A stretch of DNA of 64,000 nucleotides from Magnetominusculus dajiuhuensis (GTDB taxonomy: Bacteria > Nitrospirota > Thermodesulfovibrionia > Thermodesulfovibrionales > Magnetobacteriaceae). Under the pieces are notes generated by a model. The model did not search any database. It was not told where the DNA came from and saw nothing but the letters and a program-made list of their open reading frames with translations. The position numbers and the translations under genes were made by a program. The stretch is from contig NZ_JBJUSG010000004.1 of assembly GCF_046044395.1 (NCBI RefSeq), positions 1 to 64,000 of the forward strand, read 5' to 3'. Every line of letters starts with the position of its first letter. The first letter of the stretch is position 1. Below, in pieces: positions 51,857-61,700 of this stretch.

Positions 51857-52234
51857 CTATTTAGCCACAAAGAATTTAAGGAGCGCAGCCATTGCGGCTA
51901 ACTGGCCTATCCAAAAGAGGAACATCCATTTGACATTCTCTTTGCCAGATTTTTCTATCTTAACGCTCAGTTCAGAACGTACTTTCTCTATCTCAAGCCG
52001 TAACTTGCCTGATTCCTCAGTAATGCGTTCGTTGACTTTGCTTATCTCAAGCCGCAGTTCAACTCGCAGTTTACCGGTTTCTTCGACAAGACGGCGTTCA
52101 AACCGTTCTTCGGCTATAGCGATGGCGTCTTTTCTTGCACCTAAATCTATATCGTTGATAAGCGAGGCGAAGTCTTCGCTGGCAGCATCTCCGAGGCGTT
52201 CTCTTAAAGAACGAGGTATCGTTATTACGCTCAT
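51857..52234 (-). CDS. CCDC90/DUF1640-like coiled-coil membrane protein
   Basis: About 125 residues from ATG 52234. The start reads SVITIPRSLRERLGDAAS. It is followed by a long charged coiled coil with two repeated segments (RRLVEETGKLRVEL and RITEESGKLRLEI) and one C-terminal transmembrane helix (WMFLFWIGQLAAMAALLKFF). Proteins of this shape are annotated DUF1640 or CCDC90-like, often next to toxin-antitoxin or mobile loci; the function is unknown. It stands alone between the kinases and the ECF operon. Confidence 0.6.
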   Translation of the reverse strand: MSVITIPRSLRERLGDAASEDFASLINDIDLGARKDAIAIAEERFERRLVEETGKLRVELRLEISKVNERITEESGKLRLEIEKVRSELSVKIEKSGKENVKWMFLFWIGQLAAMAALLKFFVAK

Positions 52235-52285
52235 AGTTTCATTATACAAGCGGCAAAAGGAATTGTCAATGACATGGGGTACGCT

Positions 52286-52490
52286 ATGTCTGACCAGTTC
52301 GGCTCGTCTACACAGCAGGCAGCTCAGAAATAGAAAAGCCTGTTGGACACTACCCGGGAGATACCTCTTCAGGCAGTGCGCCCCGGGCTCAACAACAGGC
52401 TCGTACTCTTGGTGTAAAGGATTTGCTTAACGGTGTCAAGACCTCAGATGGTAAAAATATTGGTGAGACAGCATCAGCAACGAAACACTG
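52286..52490 (+). pseudogene. Possible frameshifted remnant ORF
   Basis: The 383 bases before the sigma-factor gene hold no intact gene. ATG 52286 opens a frame MSDQFGSSTQQAAQK that stops at 52333. With one shift it continues through PVGHYPGDTSSG, QQQARTLGVKDLL and GVKTSDGKNIGETAS to about 52490. The composition looks protein-like, but I recognise no family. The rest of the gap contains a poly-C run and is featureless. Confidence 0.25.
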
Positions 52491-52632
52491 TTTCTCTTTT
52501 GCCATTTTTTGTCACCACACCTTTCTTTTGAGTGCCGCCTTTTCTTCCCCCCCCCACTGAACTCCCCCGCACTGAACCTTTTTACAACTTGTTGTGTCTA
52601 AATGTTCAGAATGTTGGTACAATATAGCTCAG

Positions 52633-53196
52633 ATGGATGAGGACAGCAGGGTAGAGGATAACAGGTTAATTGACTCTTATCTTGATGGCGGTGACGATTC
52701 GGCTCTGGAGGAGCTTGTCATAAAATATCGAAGGGAGGTTTACCTTGTGGCGTACCGGATGGCTGGCGACATGGAAGAGGCCAAGGATATAACGCAAAAG
52801 GCGCTCATTAGCGCGGTGGCGAAGCTCAGGGATTTTAAGAAAAAGTCCTCCTTTAAGACCTGGCTTTACAGGATTACAGTGAACGCCGCCCTTAACCATA
52901 TGCGTGGCAATGCCTACAAGACCGTTGAGTTATGTGAGACCATGAAATGCGAGGACGAGGGTGTTGTATCTTGTCTGATGAAGAAGGAGCAGGCGCGGGA
53001 TTTAAAAGTCCTGCTTGCCGCCTTGCCCCCAAGGCAGCGCCTCAGCGTTGTCCTAAGGGTTTACGAGGGTTTAAGCATGGCTGAGACAGCCACTGTCATG
53101 GGCTGTTCCGAAGGGGCGGTAAAATCCCACTATCACAGCGCTATTAAAAAACTAAAAACCGCTATGGTGGCCACTAAGACAGGGAAAGACTTATGA
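52633..53196 (+). CDS. ECF-type RNA polymerase sigma factor
   Basis: About 187 residues with sigma region 2 (SALEELVIKYRREVYLVAYR, then DMEEAKDITQKA and SSFKTWLYRITVNAALNH) and sigma region 4 (LPPRQRLSVVLRVYEGLSMAETATVMGCSEGAVKSHYH, a helix-turn-helix). ATG 52633 is preferred; a GTG at 52594 would add a Cys-rich leader and no ribosome binding site is seen for either. A TACAAT at 52618-52623 lies 9 bases upstream. Its stop overlaps the anti-sigma gene by 4 bases. It probably drives the efflux genes downstream. Confidence 0.93.
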   Translation: MDEDSRVEDNRLIDSYLDGGDDSALEELVIKYRREVYLVAYRMAGDMEEAKDITQKALISAVAKLRDFKKKSSFKTWLYRITVNAALNHMRGNAYKTVELCETMKCEDEGVVSCLMKKEQARDLKVLLAALPPRQRLSVVLRVYEGLSMAETATVMGCSEGAVKSHYHSAIKKLKTAMVATKTGKDL

Positions 53197-53687
53197 AATC
53201 CACACACGATGAGATAACAGACCTGCTTCACGGGTATCTTCACGGCACACTTACCGAGGAGAAGGCGGCCACGGTTGAGGCTCACCTGTCTGACTGTGAT
53301 GAGTGCGCTGAGGAGTTTTCTGTGGCCGCCACCCTATTAAAAATCGAGGCGCCTGAGCCTGATGACCAATATTTTAATACCCTCACCAGTGTCGTTATCA
53401 ACACGGCGAGGGCAACCGTGCCCAATAGATTTAATCTGTGGAGGTATCTTTTCAGGCCAATTCCGGTTACTGCCGCCTTCGCGTCGCTGTGTCTTGTCAT
53501 TTATTTGGTTGCGGTTAATTTCGGCGGTTTCCACTCCGGGCAGGTACAATATGGCAATAAAACGGCGAAAAATATAATGGTTGACACCTCAGTTTCAGAT
53601 GATATTATGAACTCTTTGGAAGAGGAGTACGGCGACGATTTCTCTGTCGGCTATGAGGGCGGGGATGATGTGGCAGTGGCGCTATAA
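53193..53687 (+). CDS. Zinc-finger anti-sigma factor (ZAS type)
   Basis: A 164-residue membrane anti-sigma factor. The N-terminal cytoplasmic zf-HC2 domain has the HxxxCxxC signature at His31, Cys35, Cys38 (AHLSDCDEC), which holds zinc and binds the sigma factor. One transmembrane helix (about 92-110) is followed by a short acidic periplasmic tail (EEEYGDDFSVGYEGGDD). Translational coupling with the ECF gene supports that they are partners. Signals are presumably sensed in the periplasm or by thiol oxidation of the zinc site. Confidence 0.88.
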   Translation: MKSTHDEITDLLHGYLHGTLTEEKAATVEAHLSDCDECAEEFSVAATLLKIEAPEPDDQYFNTLTSVVINTARATVPNRFNLWRYLFRPIPVTAAFASLCLVIYLVAVNFGGFHSGQVQYGNKTAKNIMVDTSVSDDIMNSLEEEYGDDFSVGYEGGDDVAVAL

Positions 53688-53708
53688 ATCGCAGCGGGAG
53701 GATGTGCT

Positions 53709-54224
53709 ATGAGAAAATCAGTGACAGCAGTGTTGGTTGTGGCAGTGTTGGCGGTACTGGGCTGTTTTGCCCTGATACAAGCCGACTCCGGCGCAAAGGA
53801 CGGCGTAAAAAGCAAGGAGATGTCAGAGTTTCGCCAGAAGATAAAGGCGTTAAAAAAGAAAAAAATCGTGGAGGCACTCGCCTTAAACAAAGAGGCCGCC
53901 GATAAGGTACTGTCTATCATAGATAAGTACGATAGTAAGATACATGAGTCAATGCGCTCCATGCGGGACGACATCAAAACTCTGAAAAAGGCCATCGCTG
54001 AAAACAAGGACGACGCGGCAAAAAAGGCCATCATTGATAGAATCACGCAAAACCGTAAAGACCTTATCTCGCTTAAACAGACGGAGATGGATGAGCTGAA
54101 AGGCATTTTAAGCGTAGACCAGCAGGCCAGATATATTCTCTTCAGCATAGATTTTCACATGGCCATAAGGAAGATTATGGCAGAAAAATGGAACAACTAC
54201 GATAATGAAAGCAAAGGAGACTGA
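53709..54224 (+). CDS. Spy/CpxP/ZraP-like periplasmic helical protein
   Basis: A 171-residue exported protein. The N-terminal hydrophobic segment (4-24) ends in VLGCF, so it may be a lipoprotein. The mature part is all charged helix with regular Lys/Glu repeats. It has a late LSVDQQARYILF (about 138-149) that matches the LTxxQ-like motif of Spy/CpxP periplasmic chaperones and metal-binding ZraP proteins. It follows the anti-sigma gene by 21 bases with GGGAGG upstream. It likely senses or buffers envelope stress under control of the ECF pair. Confidence 0.7.
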   Translation: MRKSVTAVLVVAVLAVLGCFALIQADSGAKDGVKSKEMSEFRQKIKALKKKKIVEALALNKEAADKVLSIIDKYDSKIHESMRSMRDDIKTLKKAIAENKDDAAKKAIIDRITQNRKDLISLKQTEMDELKGILSVDQQARYILFSIDFHMAIRKIMAEKWNNYDNESKGD

Positions 54225-54231
54225 GACGCTG

Positions 54232-54284
54232 AACTTAATTATGACAAAATTAAGTTTGACACATAAACTGCAAATATGTGTTAT
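54232..54284 (+). promoter_or_regulatory. Promoter and operator-like inverted repeat of efflux operon
   Basis: AACTTAATT (54232-54240) and AATTAAGTT (54248-54256) are perfect 9-bp inverted arms. The second overlaps a TTGACA (54256-54261), followed by 17 bases and TGTTAT (54279-54284). A repressor at this palindrome would cover the -35 box. There is no T-run after it, so an operator is more likely than a terminator. Confidence 0.55.
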
Positions 54285-54316
54285 CCTACAACACTGTGAT
54301 TAAAGATAAAAAAACA

Positions 54317-55537
54317 ATGTCAACCTTGCCGAAGCCCGTGCGCACATTTGTGGTGCCGCTGTATGTTGTCTTGTTGTTGGCAGCCCTTGCCGTAAACGTA
54401 TTTGCAGCAGAGGCGGACAAGTCGGTGGGCGGTAAACCCGGCGGCAAGCCAGCGGTTGCGGCGCCAGCCCTGCCCGTGGAGGTTGTGGCTGCCAAAACCG
54501 GAGATATGGGCACATATCTTAACGGGCTTGGCACGGTAGTCCCCCTTAGTACGGTCAGCGTAAAAAGCCGCGTAGACGGCCAACTGGATAAGGTGCTCTT
54601 TGAAGAGGGGCAGATTGTAAACAAGGGCGACATCATAGCCATTGTTGACCCCAGGCCGTTTGAGATACAGCTAGCGCAGGCCGAGGGCCAACTGGCAAAG
54701 GATGTTGCCCTGGTTGACAACGCCCGCCTTGACGCACAACGGTACAGCACACTGTTTAAACAGGACTCCATCTCAAAGCAGCAGCTTGACACACAGGAAT
54801 CTCTGGTCAAACAATACGAGGCCGCAATAAAGGCTGACAAAGCACAGGTAGAAAACGCCAGACTCCAGATAAACTACTCAAAGATAACCGCCCCTGTAAC
54901 CGGACGTACAGGGCTTAGGCAGATTGACCCGGGCAATATCATCCACGCCACCGATGTTAATCCCATAGTTGTTATTACACAGCTCAAACCGATTTCAGTG
55001 ATATTTCCCATAGCCGAGGATAATCTTCCCCGCGCCCTCGAAAAGCTGAAAAAAGGACAGCCGATTCAGGTTGAGGCCTATGACCGTCAGCGAAGCCGCA
55101 AACTTGCCACAGGGCAGCTCCTGACAATAGACAACCAGATAGACGTCAGCACGGGCACGGTTCGTTTTAAGGCCATTTTTAAAAATGAAAACACCGAACT
55201 CTTTCCAAATCAATTTGTGAACGCCCGCCTGCTGCTTGACGTAAAACGCGGTGTTGTCCTCATCCCGTCGTCGGCAATTCAGCAAACTCAAAAGGGGACG
55301 TTCGTCTATGTGCTTACATCCAGCGACACAGTCACCGCGCGTTTTGTCAAAGTCGGCGAAACGCAGAAAGACACTACCTCCATAGAGACAGGGCTTGCCG
55401 CGGGTGAGCAAGTCATTACCGGTGGTGCCGAGAGACTAACCGACGGCGCAAAGGTACAGGTAAAAAAATCCCCCCTGGACAATAGTAAAGACAACTCAAC
55501 ACTCGTCAAAGACAACACGACACAAAAGTTTAAGTAA
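54317..55537 (+). CDS. RND efflux periplasmic adaptor (MdtA-like)
   Basis: About 406 residues. A signal peptide or membrane anchor (12-33) precedes a typical membrane-fusion protein: barrel-sandwich halves (VKSRVDGQLDKVLFEEGQIV, about 85-104, and INYSKITAPVTGRTG), an alpha-helical hairpin (about 125-190) and a beta-barrel with SVIFPIAEDNLP and the membrane-proximal VLIPSSAIQQTQ. It links the inner-membrane pump with the outer-membrane channel. The start at ATG 54317 removes a non-hydrophobic leader. The stop and the next ATG share one base (TAATG). It ends in a hydrophilic tail. Confidence 0.93.
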   Translation: MSTLPKPVRTFVVPLYVVLLLAALAVNVFAAEADKSVGGKPGGKPAVAAPALPVEVVAAKTGDMGTYLNGLGTVVPLSTVSVKSRVDGQLDKVLFEEGQIVNKGDIIAIVDPRPFEIQLAQAEGQLAKDVALVDNARLDAQRYSTLFKQDSISKQQLDTQESLVKQYEAAIKADKAQVENARLQINYSKITAPVTGRTGLRQIDPGNIIHATDVNPIVVITQLKPISVIFPIAEDNLPRALEKLKKGQPIQVEAYDRQRSRKLATGQLLTIDNQIDVSTGTVRFKAIFKNENTELFPNQFVNARLLLDVKRGVVLIPSSAIQQTQKGTFVYVLTSSDTVTARFVKVGETQKDTTSIETGLAAGEQVITGGAERLTDGAKVQVKKSPLDNSKDNSTLVKDNTTQKFK

Positions 55538-58500
55538 TGAACATATCACGTCTGTTCATCATGAGGCCCGTTGCTACCATGCTCATCATGATAGCGGTGC
55601 TGTTGGCGGGGGCCATAGCCTATAAGCAGTTGCCGGTGTCGGCGCTGCCTCAGGTGGATTATCCAACAATCCAGATACGGACGTTTTACCCGGGTGCCAG
55701 CCCTGAGGTGATGACCTCCTCAATTACATCGCCGTTGGAGCGGCAGTTTGGCCAAATGCCCGGCCTTACGCAGATGACGTCAAACAGCTCAGGCGGCAGT
55801 TCCATTATCACACTTCAGTTCTCGCTTGACCTAAACCTTGACGTTGCTGAGCAGCAGGTTCAGGCGGCCATAAATGCGGCCTTTAATTTCCTGCCCAAGG
55901 ATTTGCCAAACCCGCCCATTTACAGCAAGGTAAACCCGGCAGACGCCCCCGTGCTGACGCTTGCCCTTACCTCTGAGGCGTTAACCCTTCCACAGGTGGA
56001 AGACCTTGCCGAGACGCGGTTTGTACAGAAGATATCGCAGCTTTCGGGCGTAGGGCTTGTAAGCATAAGCGGTGGGCAGAAGCCTTCCATCAGGGTAAAC
56101 GCCAACCCCACGGCCCTTGCCGCTTACGGCATGACCCTTGAAGATTTGCGAAGTGCCATAACCGCCGCTAATGTCAATCAGGCCAAGGGCAGCTTTGACG
56201 GCCCTAAACAGGCATACGTCATAGGGGCCAACGATCAGATTTTCGTGTCCAGGGATTACAAAAAACTCATCGTGAGCTACAAAAACGGCGCTCCGGTTTA
56301 TCTCACAGACGTCGCCAATGTAGTTGACGACGCGGAGAACATCAATCAGGCCGCATGGATGAACACAACCGCGGCCGTTATCGTTAATATCCAGAGACAG
56401 CCGGGGGCAAATGTCATAGAGGTCGTCAACCGGATTAAAAAACTTATGCCGCAGCTCAAAAGCTCCCTGCCGCCATCCATCAATGTGTCCATACTGACTG
56501 ACCGCACGGACACTATACGGCAGTCTATCAAGGATGTCCAGTTTGAGCTTTTTCTGGCCGTAGTGCTGGTTGTACTTGTTATATTCCTGTTCCTGCGCAA
56601 TCTCCCTGCCACCGTTATTCCCGGCGTTGCCGTGCCTCTTTCGATTGCCGGTACGTTTGGGGTTATGTACCTTATGGGATTTAGTCTGAATAATCTTACG
56701 CTGATGGCCCTGACAATCTCAACCGGCTTTGTGGTTGATGACGCCATAGTGATGATAGAGAATATTTCAAGGTATATTGAAGAGGGCGAGGCACCTCTTG
56801 CCGCGGCCCTGAAGGGGTCTGAGCAAATTGGATTTACCATTTTGTCTCTTACCGTGTCTCTGATAGCGGTGCTTATCCCGCTTCTTTTCATGGGTGATGT
56901 GGTGGGGCGGCTATTCAGGGAGTTTGCCGTAACGCTGGGGGTTACGATTGTTATCTCCGCCTTTGTATCGCTTACCCTTACGCCCATGATGTGCGCCAAA
57001 ATCCTCAAACAATCCTCCTCTGCCCAGCAAGGGAAATTATATCTTGCCACACAGAATATCTTTGACAAAATCATTGAAGGCTATGGGAAGACGCTCAAGG
57101 TAGTTTTCAGCCACCAAACCCTGACAATCCTCGTGGCCATCTCAACACTGGTGCTTACGGTGGTATTATATCTGATAACTCCCAAGGGGTTTTTTCCGAT
57201 TCAGGACACCGGCGTTATTCAGGGAATCTCCGATGCCCCGCAGTCCATATCCTTTGCCGAGATGTCGAGGCGGCAGCAGTTACTCGCGCAAATCATCACC
57301 GGGGACCCTGCGGTTGAGAGCCTCTCCTCGTTCATAGGTGTTGACGGCACAAATACGACGCTCAACAGTGGGCGTATCCTGATAAATTTAAAACCCCTCG
57401 CGGTGAGAAAAACCAGCGCCATTGATGTTATACGCCGCCTGAAACCGCTGTTAGACAAGGCAGAGGGTATAACCCTGTTTATGCAGCCCGTACAGGACCT
57501 GACAGTGGATTCAAGGATAAGCCGCACACAGTTTCAATATACCCTTGAGGACCCAAGCGCTGACGAACTAAACGAACTCGCCCCTGCCATGATAAAGTCG
57601 CTTGAGGCACGCCCTGAGTTAAGAGACGTAAGCAGCGACAGGCAAAACGACGGGCTTAGGTTGTTTCTCTCTATAAACCGCGACATCTCGTCACGCTTTG
57701 GCATATCGCCGCAGATGATTGACGATACCCTGTATGACGCATACGGCCAGAGGCAGATATCAACGATTTTCACAGAGCTTAACCAATACAGGGTGGTTAT
57801 CTCGGTTAACAACCAATACAAAAATAGTATCTCAGGGTTAAACGACATCTATATTCGCGCCACAAATGGTGGACAGGTGCCGCTCAGTTCAATAGCAACG
57901 GTCTCTGAGACGACCGGCCCTCTGGTTATCAACCGGCAGGGGCAGTTTCCAGCCGCCACCGTATCGTTTAATCTGGCACCCGGCAAGTCCCTTGGCGACG
58001 CCGTTAAGGCTGTGGAAGAGACAGCACAGGCGATGCACCTGCCGGCAAGCATTAAGGGGAGTTTTTATGGCACGGCACAGGCCTTTAAGGTGTCGCTGTC
58101 AAACGAACCCATGCTTATTCTGGCCGCCCTTATTACTGTATACATTGTGCTGGGCATCCTTTATGAGAGCTACATACATCCTGTGACAATCCTGTCCACG
58201 CTTCCCTCGGCGGGCGTGGGGGCGGTGGCGTCTCTTTTGTTGTTCAAAATGGACCTGGACGTAATAGCTATCATAGGGATAATACTGCTTATAGGGATAG
58301 TAAAGAAAAATGGCATTATGATGGTGGATTTCGCTCTGGAAGGGCAGCGCAAAGAAGGCAAGACCGCCGAGACGGCCATCTATGAGGCGTGCCTGCTTAG
58401 GTTTCGTCCAATAATGATGACTACAATGGCGGCGCTGTTGGGCGCTTTGCCCCTGGCGCTTAGTACAAGCGTGGGGTCGGAACTCAGACGCCCGCTTGGC

Positions 58501-58617
58501 ATAACCATAGTCGGAGGCCTGATCCTCAGCCAAATCTTAACCCTTTACACAACGCCGGTTATTTACCTTGCCTTTGATAAAATATCCAAACGATTGATGA
58601 AGGTCTCAGAGGGTTAA
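55537..58617 (+). CDS. RND multidrug efflux permease (MdtB-like)
   Basis: A 1026-residue inner-membrane pump with 12 transmembrane helices in two repeats and two large periplasmic loops. The proton-relay Asp pair is present in FVVDDAIVMIEN (about 402-413) and the partner Lys in GIVKKNGIMMVDFA (about 925). The start FIMRPVATMLIMIAVLLAG is typical of the HAE1/MdtB group. As in MdtBC, two different permeases are encoded, and they probably form a mixed trimer. Substrate range cannot be read from the sequence. Confidence 0.95.
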   Translation: MNISRLFIMRPVATMLIMIAVLLAGAIAYKQLPVSALPQVDYPTIQIRTFYPGASPEVMTSSITSPLERQFGQMPGLTQMTSNSSGGSSIITLQFSLDLNLDVAEQQVQAAINAAFNFLPKDLPNPPIYSKVNPADAPVLTLALTSEALTLPQVEDLAETRFVQKISQLSGVGLVSISGGQKPSIRVNANPTALAAYGMTLEDLRSAITAANVNQAKGSFDGPKQAYVIGANDQIFVSRDYKKLIVSYKNGAPVYLTDVANVVDDAENINQAAWMNTTAAVIVNIQRQPGANVIEVVNRIKKLMPQLKSSLPPSINVSILTDRTDTIRQSIKDVQFELFLAVVLVVLVIFLFLRNLPATVIPGVAVPLSIAGTFGVMYLMGFSLNNLTLMALTISTGFVVDDAIVMIENISRYIEEGEAPLAAALKGSEQIGFTILSLTVSLIAVLIPLLFMGDVVGRLFREFAVTLGVTIVISAFVSLTLTPMMCAKILKQSSSAQQGKLYLATQNIFDKIIEGYGKTLKVVFSHQTLTILVAISTLVLTVVLYLITPKGFFPIQDTGVIQGISDAPQSISFAEMSRRQQLLAQIITGDPAVESLSSFIGVDGTNTTLNSGRILINLKPLAVRKTSAIDVIRRLKPLLDKAEGITLFMQPVQDLTVDSRISRTQFQYTLEDPSADELNELAPAMIKSLEARPELRDVSSDRQNDGLRLFLSINRDISSRFGISPQMIDDTLYDAYGQRQISTIFTELNQYRVVISVNNQYKNSISGLNDIYIRATNGGQVPLSSIATVSETTGPLVINRQGQFPAATVSFNLAPGKSLGDAVKAVEETAQAMHLPASIKGSFYGTAQAFKVSLSNEPMLILAALITVYIVLGILYESYIHPVTILSTLPSAGVGAVASLLLFKMDLDVIAIIGIILLIGIVKKNGIMMVDFALEGQRKEGKTAETAIYEACLLRFRPIMMTTMAALLGALPLALSTSVGSELRRPLGITIVGGLILSQILTLYTTPVIYLAFDKISKRLMKVSEG

Positions 58618-58711
58618 CCACGTATGAAAGTCACCCAGCCTTTAGCCGGAGTACTGAGGCCGCCAACGAGCGGCAGCCGGAACTCAATAGACAAAACGTG
58701 GCGGGATTTAT

Positions 58712-58754
58712 GGGGTGAAGGGGGGGTTACCCCCCCTTCGTCGTTAATCCTTTA
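58712..58754. repeat. Dispersed palindromic repeat between the two permeases
   Basis: GGGGTGAAGGGG, the perfect hairpin GAAGGGGGGGTTACCCCCCC with the closing TTC, then GTCGTTAATCCTTTA. Unlike most copies it lies inside an operon, in the 154-base gap between the permease genes, where it could weaken read-through. A 44-codon ORF crosses it (58624-58758) but is probably chance. Confidence 0.7.
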
Positions 58755-58771
58755 TTAGGGGCTGCCTTGAT

Positions 58772-61700
58772 ATGAAATTTGTTGAGATATTCATACATCG
58801 GCCGGTTGCAACCACGCTTATTACTGTTGCCGTGGTTTTGGCGGGGATACTGGCGTTTTTATCGCTTCCCGTGTCTCCTTTACCGCAGGTAGATTTCCCT
58901 ACTATACAGGTAAGCGCGGGGCTTCCCGGTGCTGACCCTGAGACGATGGCAACTTCTGTGGCTGCCCCGCTTGAAAAACAGTTCACACGCATAGCCGGTG
59001 TCACTGAGATGACCTCCACAAGTAACCGCGGCTCAACCAGCGTTACGCTTCAATTTGCGCTCGACAGGGACATAAACGGTGCGGCGCGCGATATTCAGGC
59101 GGCAATCAACGCCGCCCGCAGTGATTTGCCCATAAACCTTCCCGCCAATCCAACGTACCGGAAGGTAAACCCTGCTGACGCGCCCATTCTTATCCTTGCC
59201 CTTATGTCCGACACCGTAAGCAAGGCACGCATGTATGATGTCGCCTCAAGCGTACTGCAGCAGAAAATTTCCCAAATGAACGGGGTAGGACAGGTGTTTG
59301 TCGGTGGAGGGGCGCTCCCTGCCGTGAGGGTAGAGTTAAACCCCACGGCGCTAAACAGATATAGTGTCAGCCTTGATAACGTGAGTAATATGCTCGCAAG
59401 GACAAATGTAAATCGCCCAAAGGGGCAAATCACTGAGGGCGATAAGCAATGGGAAATAATGGCCAATGACCAGCTCCACGGCGCTAAAGAGTACCTCCCT
59501 CTGATTATTTCCTTTAAGGATGGCATGGTGCTGCGCCTTTCAGACGTGGCCTCAGTTGTGGATTCAGTGGAGGATGTGCGGGTGGCAGGTATAGTTGACG
59601 GCAAGCCGGCCGTTATGCTCGTTATATTTCGGCAGCCCGGGGCAAATATCATAGAGACGGTACAAAGCATCAGGGATGTCCTGCCGCAGCTTAAAGCCGT
59701 CTTACCCGGCGGAGTAGATCTCTCAGTAGTGCTTGACAGGACACCGCCAATCACGGGTTCGCTGACCGTTGTAAAACACTCGCTCGTGCTTTCGGGCATA
59801 TTGGTAATACTTGTCGTATTCTGGTTTATTCGTAACGCGAGGGCTACACTTGCCCCCGCGGTTGCGGTCTTTGTCTCAATTACCGGGACATTTGCCGTGA
59901 TGTATCTCTTAGGGTATTCTTTGAACAACCTTTCGCTTATGGCCATGACCGTGGCCACAGGGTTTGTCGTTGATGACGCCATTGTTGTGCTTGAAAATAT
60001 ATCAAGGTACAGGGAGAAGGGAATGCCCCCGCTTCAGGCGGCAATAGTCGGCTCTAAGGAGATTGCCTTTACGGTGATTTCGATGAGTTTGTCGTTGGTT
60101 GCCGTGTTTATCCCGATTTTACTGATGGAGGGGATGATAGGAAGGCTGTTTCGGGAGTTTGCCGTTACGTTGTCGGCCTCGATTTTAATCTCTCTGGTTG
60201 TCTCCCTTACGACGACGCCGATGATGTGTGCAACAATAATAAAACCCGAAGGTCCTGACGGCCCGGTCAAACACGGCTTTTTGTATCGAATCAGCGAAGG
60301 ATTCTTTACCCGGATACTAAGGCTCTACGAGCGCGGCCTGAACGTGGCGCTGAGGCATTCGTTTTTCATGCTCTGCCTGACAATCCTTACGGCCCTGACA
60401 AGCGTCTATATGTTTATTACTATTCCAAAGGGGTTTTTCCCTGAGCAGGACACGGGGCGTATTGCCGGAAATATTCAGGCGGCCCAGGACACATCTTTTC
60501 AATCCATGAAGGGCAAACTTGAGCGCATCATCGGTATTATAAAAGAGGACAAAGATGTCGAGCATGTGATGGGGTTTACGGGAGGTGGTGGTGGGTCAAC
60601 CACAAACACAAGCCGGATGTTCATCTCCCTGCGACCGTTTGAAGTGCGAAAGTCCACTGCCCAGGAGATTATTAAAAGGCTTCGTGGTAAGCTCAGCGGT
60701 ATGCCCGGTGCTTCCACTTTTTTGCAGTCCGTTCAGGACATACGCGTAGGGGGAAGGATTGGCGGGGCGCTCTACCAGTACACCCTCCTTGGCGAAAACA
60801 ACCAGGAGCTTAATATGTGGGCGCAGAAGATGCGCCAAAAAATGCAGACTATCCCGCAGGTTGTGGACGTCAATAGTGATTTGCAGGACCAGGGCCGCGA
60901 GGTCACGCTTCAAATAGACCGGGCCGCCGCCTCACGCCTTGGCTTAACGCCGCAGATGATAGACTCCGCCCTATACGACGCCTTTGGCCAGCGCCAGGTA
61001 TCGGTTACATATACCGCGCTCAACCAATACCACGTAGTCATGGAGGTAGCCCCTGAGTACTGGCAGCACGCCGACGCCCTAAACGATATATACGTATTTT
61101 CCACAACAGGAAACCGTATCCCATTAAGCGCCTTTGCCCACTATGTCCATACCATGTCGCCTCTGGCGGTAAATCATCAGGGACAGTTCCCGGCAATAAC
61201 GCTGTCGTTTAATCTTGCTATTGGTACGGCGCTTGGCGAGGGGGTAGCGGCAATAGAGGACGCCGCACGGGAAATGGGGATGCCAGCAAGTGTGCGCGGG
61301 CAGTTCTCCGGCACGGCACAGGCCTTTAAGGCATCGCTTGCCAATGAACCATGGCTTATACTTGCCGCCCTGGTGACGGTTTACATAGTGTTGGGAATCC
61401 TGTATGAGAGTTTTATTCACCCGATAACAATACTTTCCACGCTTCCCTCGGCAGGGGTGGGCGCGGTTGCCGCCCTGTACATATTTCATACGGAGTTAAG
61501 CATAATAGCCATCATAGGGATAATACTTCTGATAGGAATAGTAAAGAAAAACGGTATAATGATGGTTGACTTTGCCCTTGAGACCGAACGTAAGTATGGT
61601 AAAAGCACCAAAGACGCGGTACACGAGGCGTGTCTGTTAAGATTCAGGCCGATAATGATGACAACGATGGCGGCGCTTTTAGGCGCCTTGCCTCTTGCTC

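Noticed and set aside
52545..52580. Poly-C tract with repeated CCCCC-ACTGAAC as a phase-variation switch
   Set aside because: It lies outside any reading frame and is not between promoter elements of the sigma-factor gene.
56346..57074. 242-codon minus-strand ORF inside the MdtB-like gene
   Set aside because: Shadow ORF in a GC-rich coding region; the plus-strand permease is complete and its motifs are intact.
58624..58758. 44-codon ORF between the two permeases
   Set aside because: It runs through the palindromic repeat, has no ribosome binding site and no recognisable family.
59095..59982. 295-codon minus-strand ORF inside the MdtC-like gene
   Set aside because: Same reason: a shadow of a conserved permease, Ser/Thr-rich with no recognisable fold.
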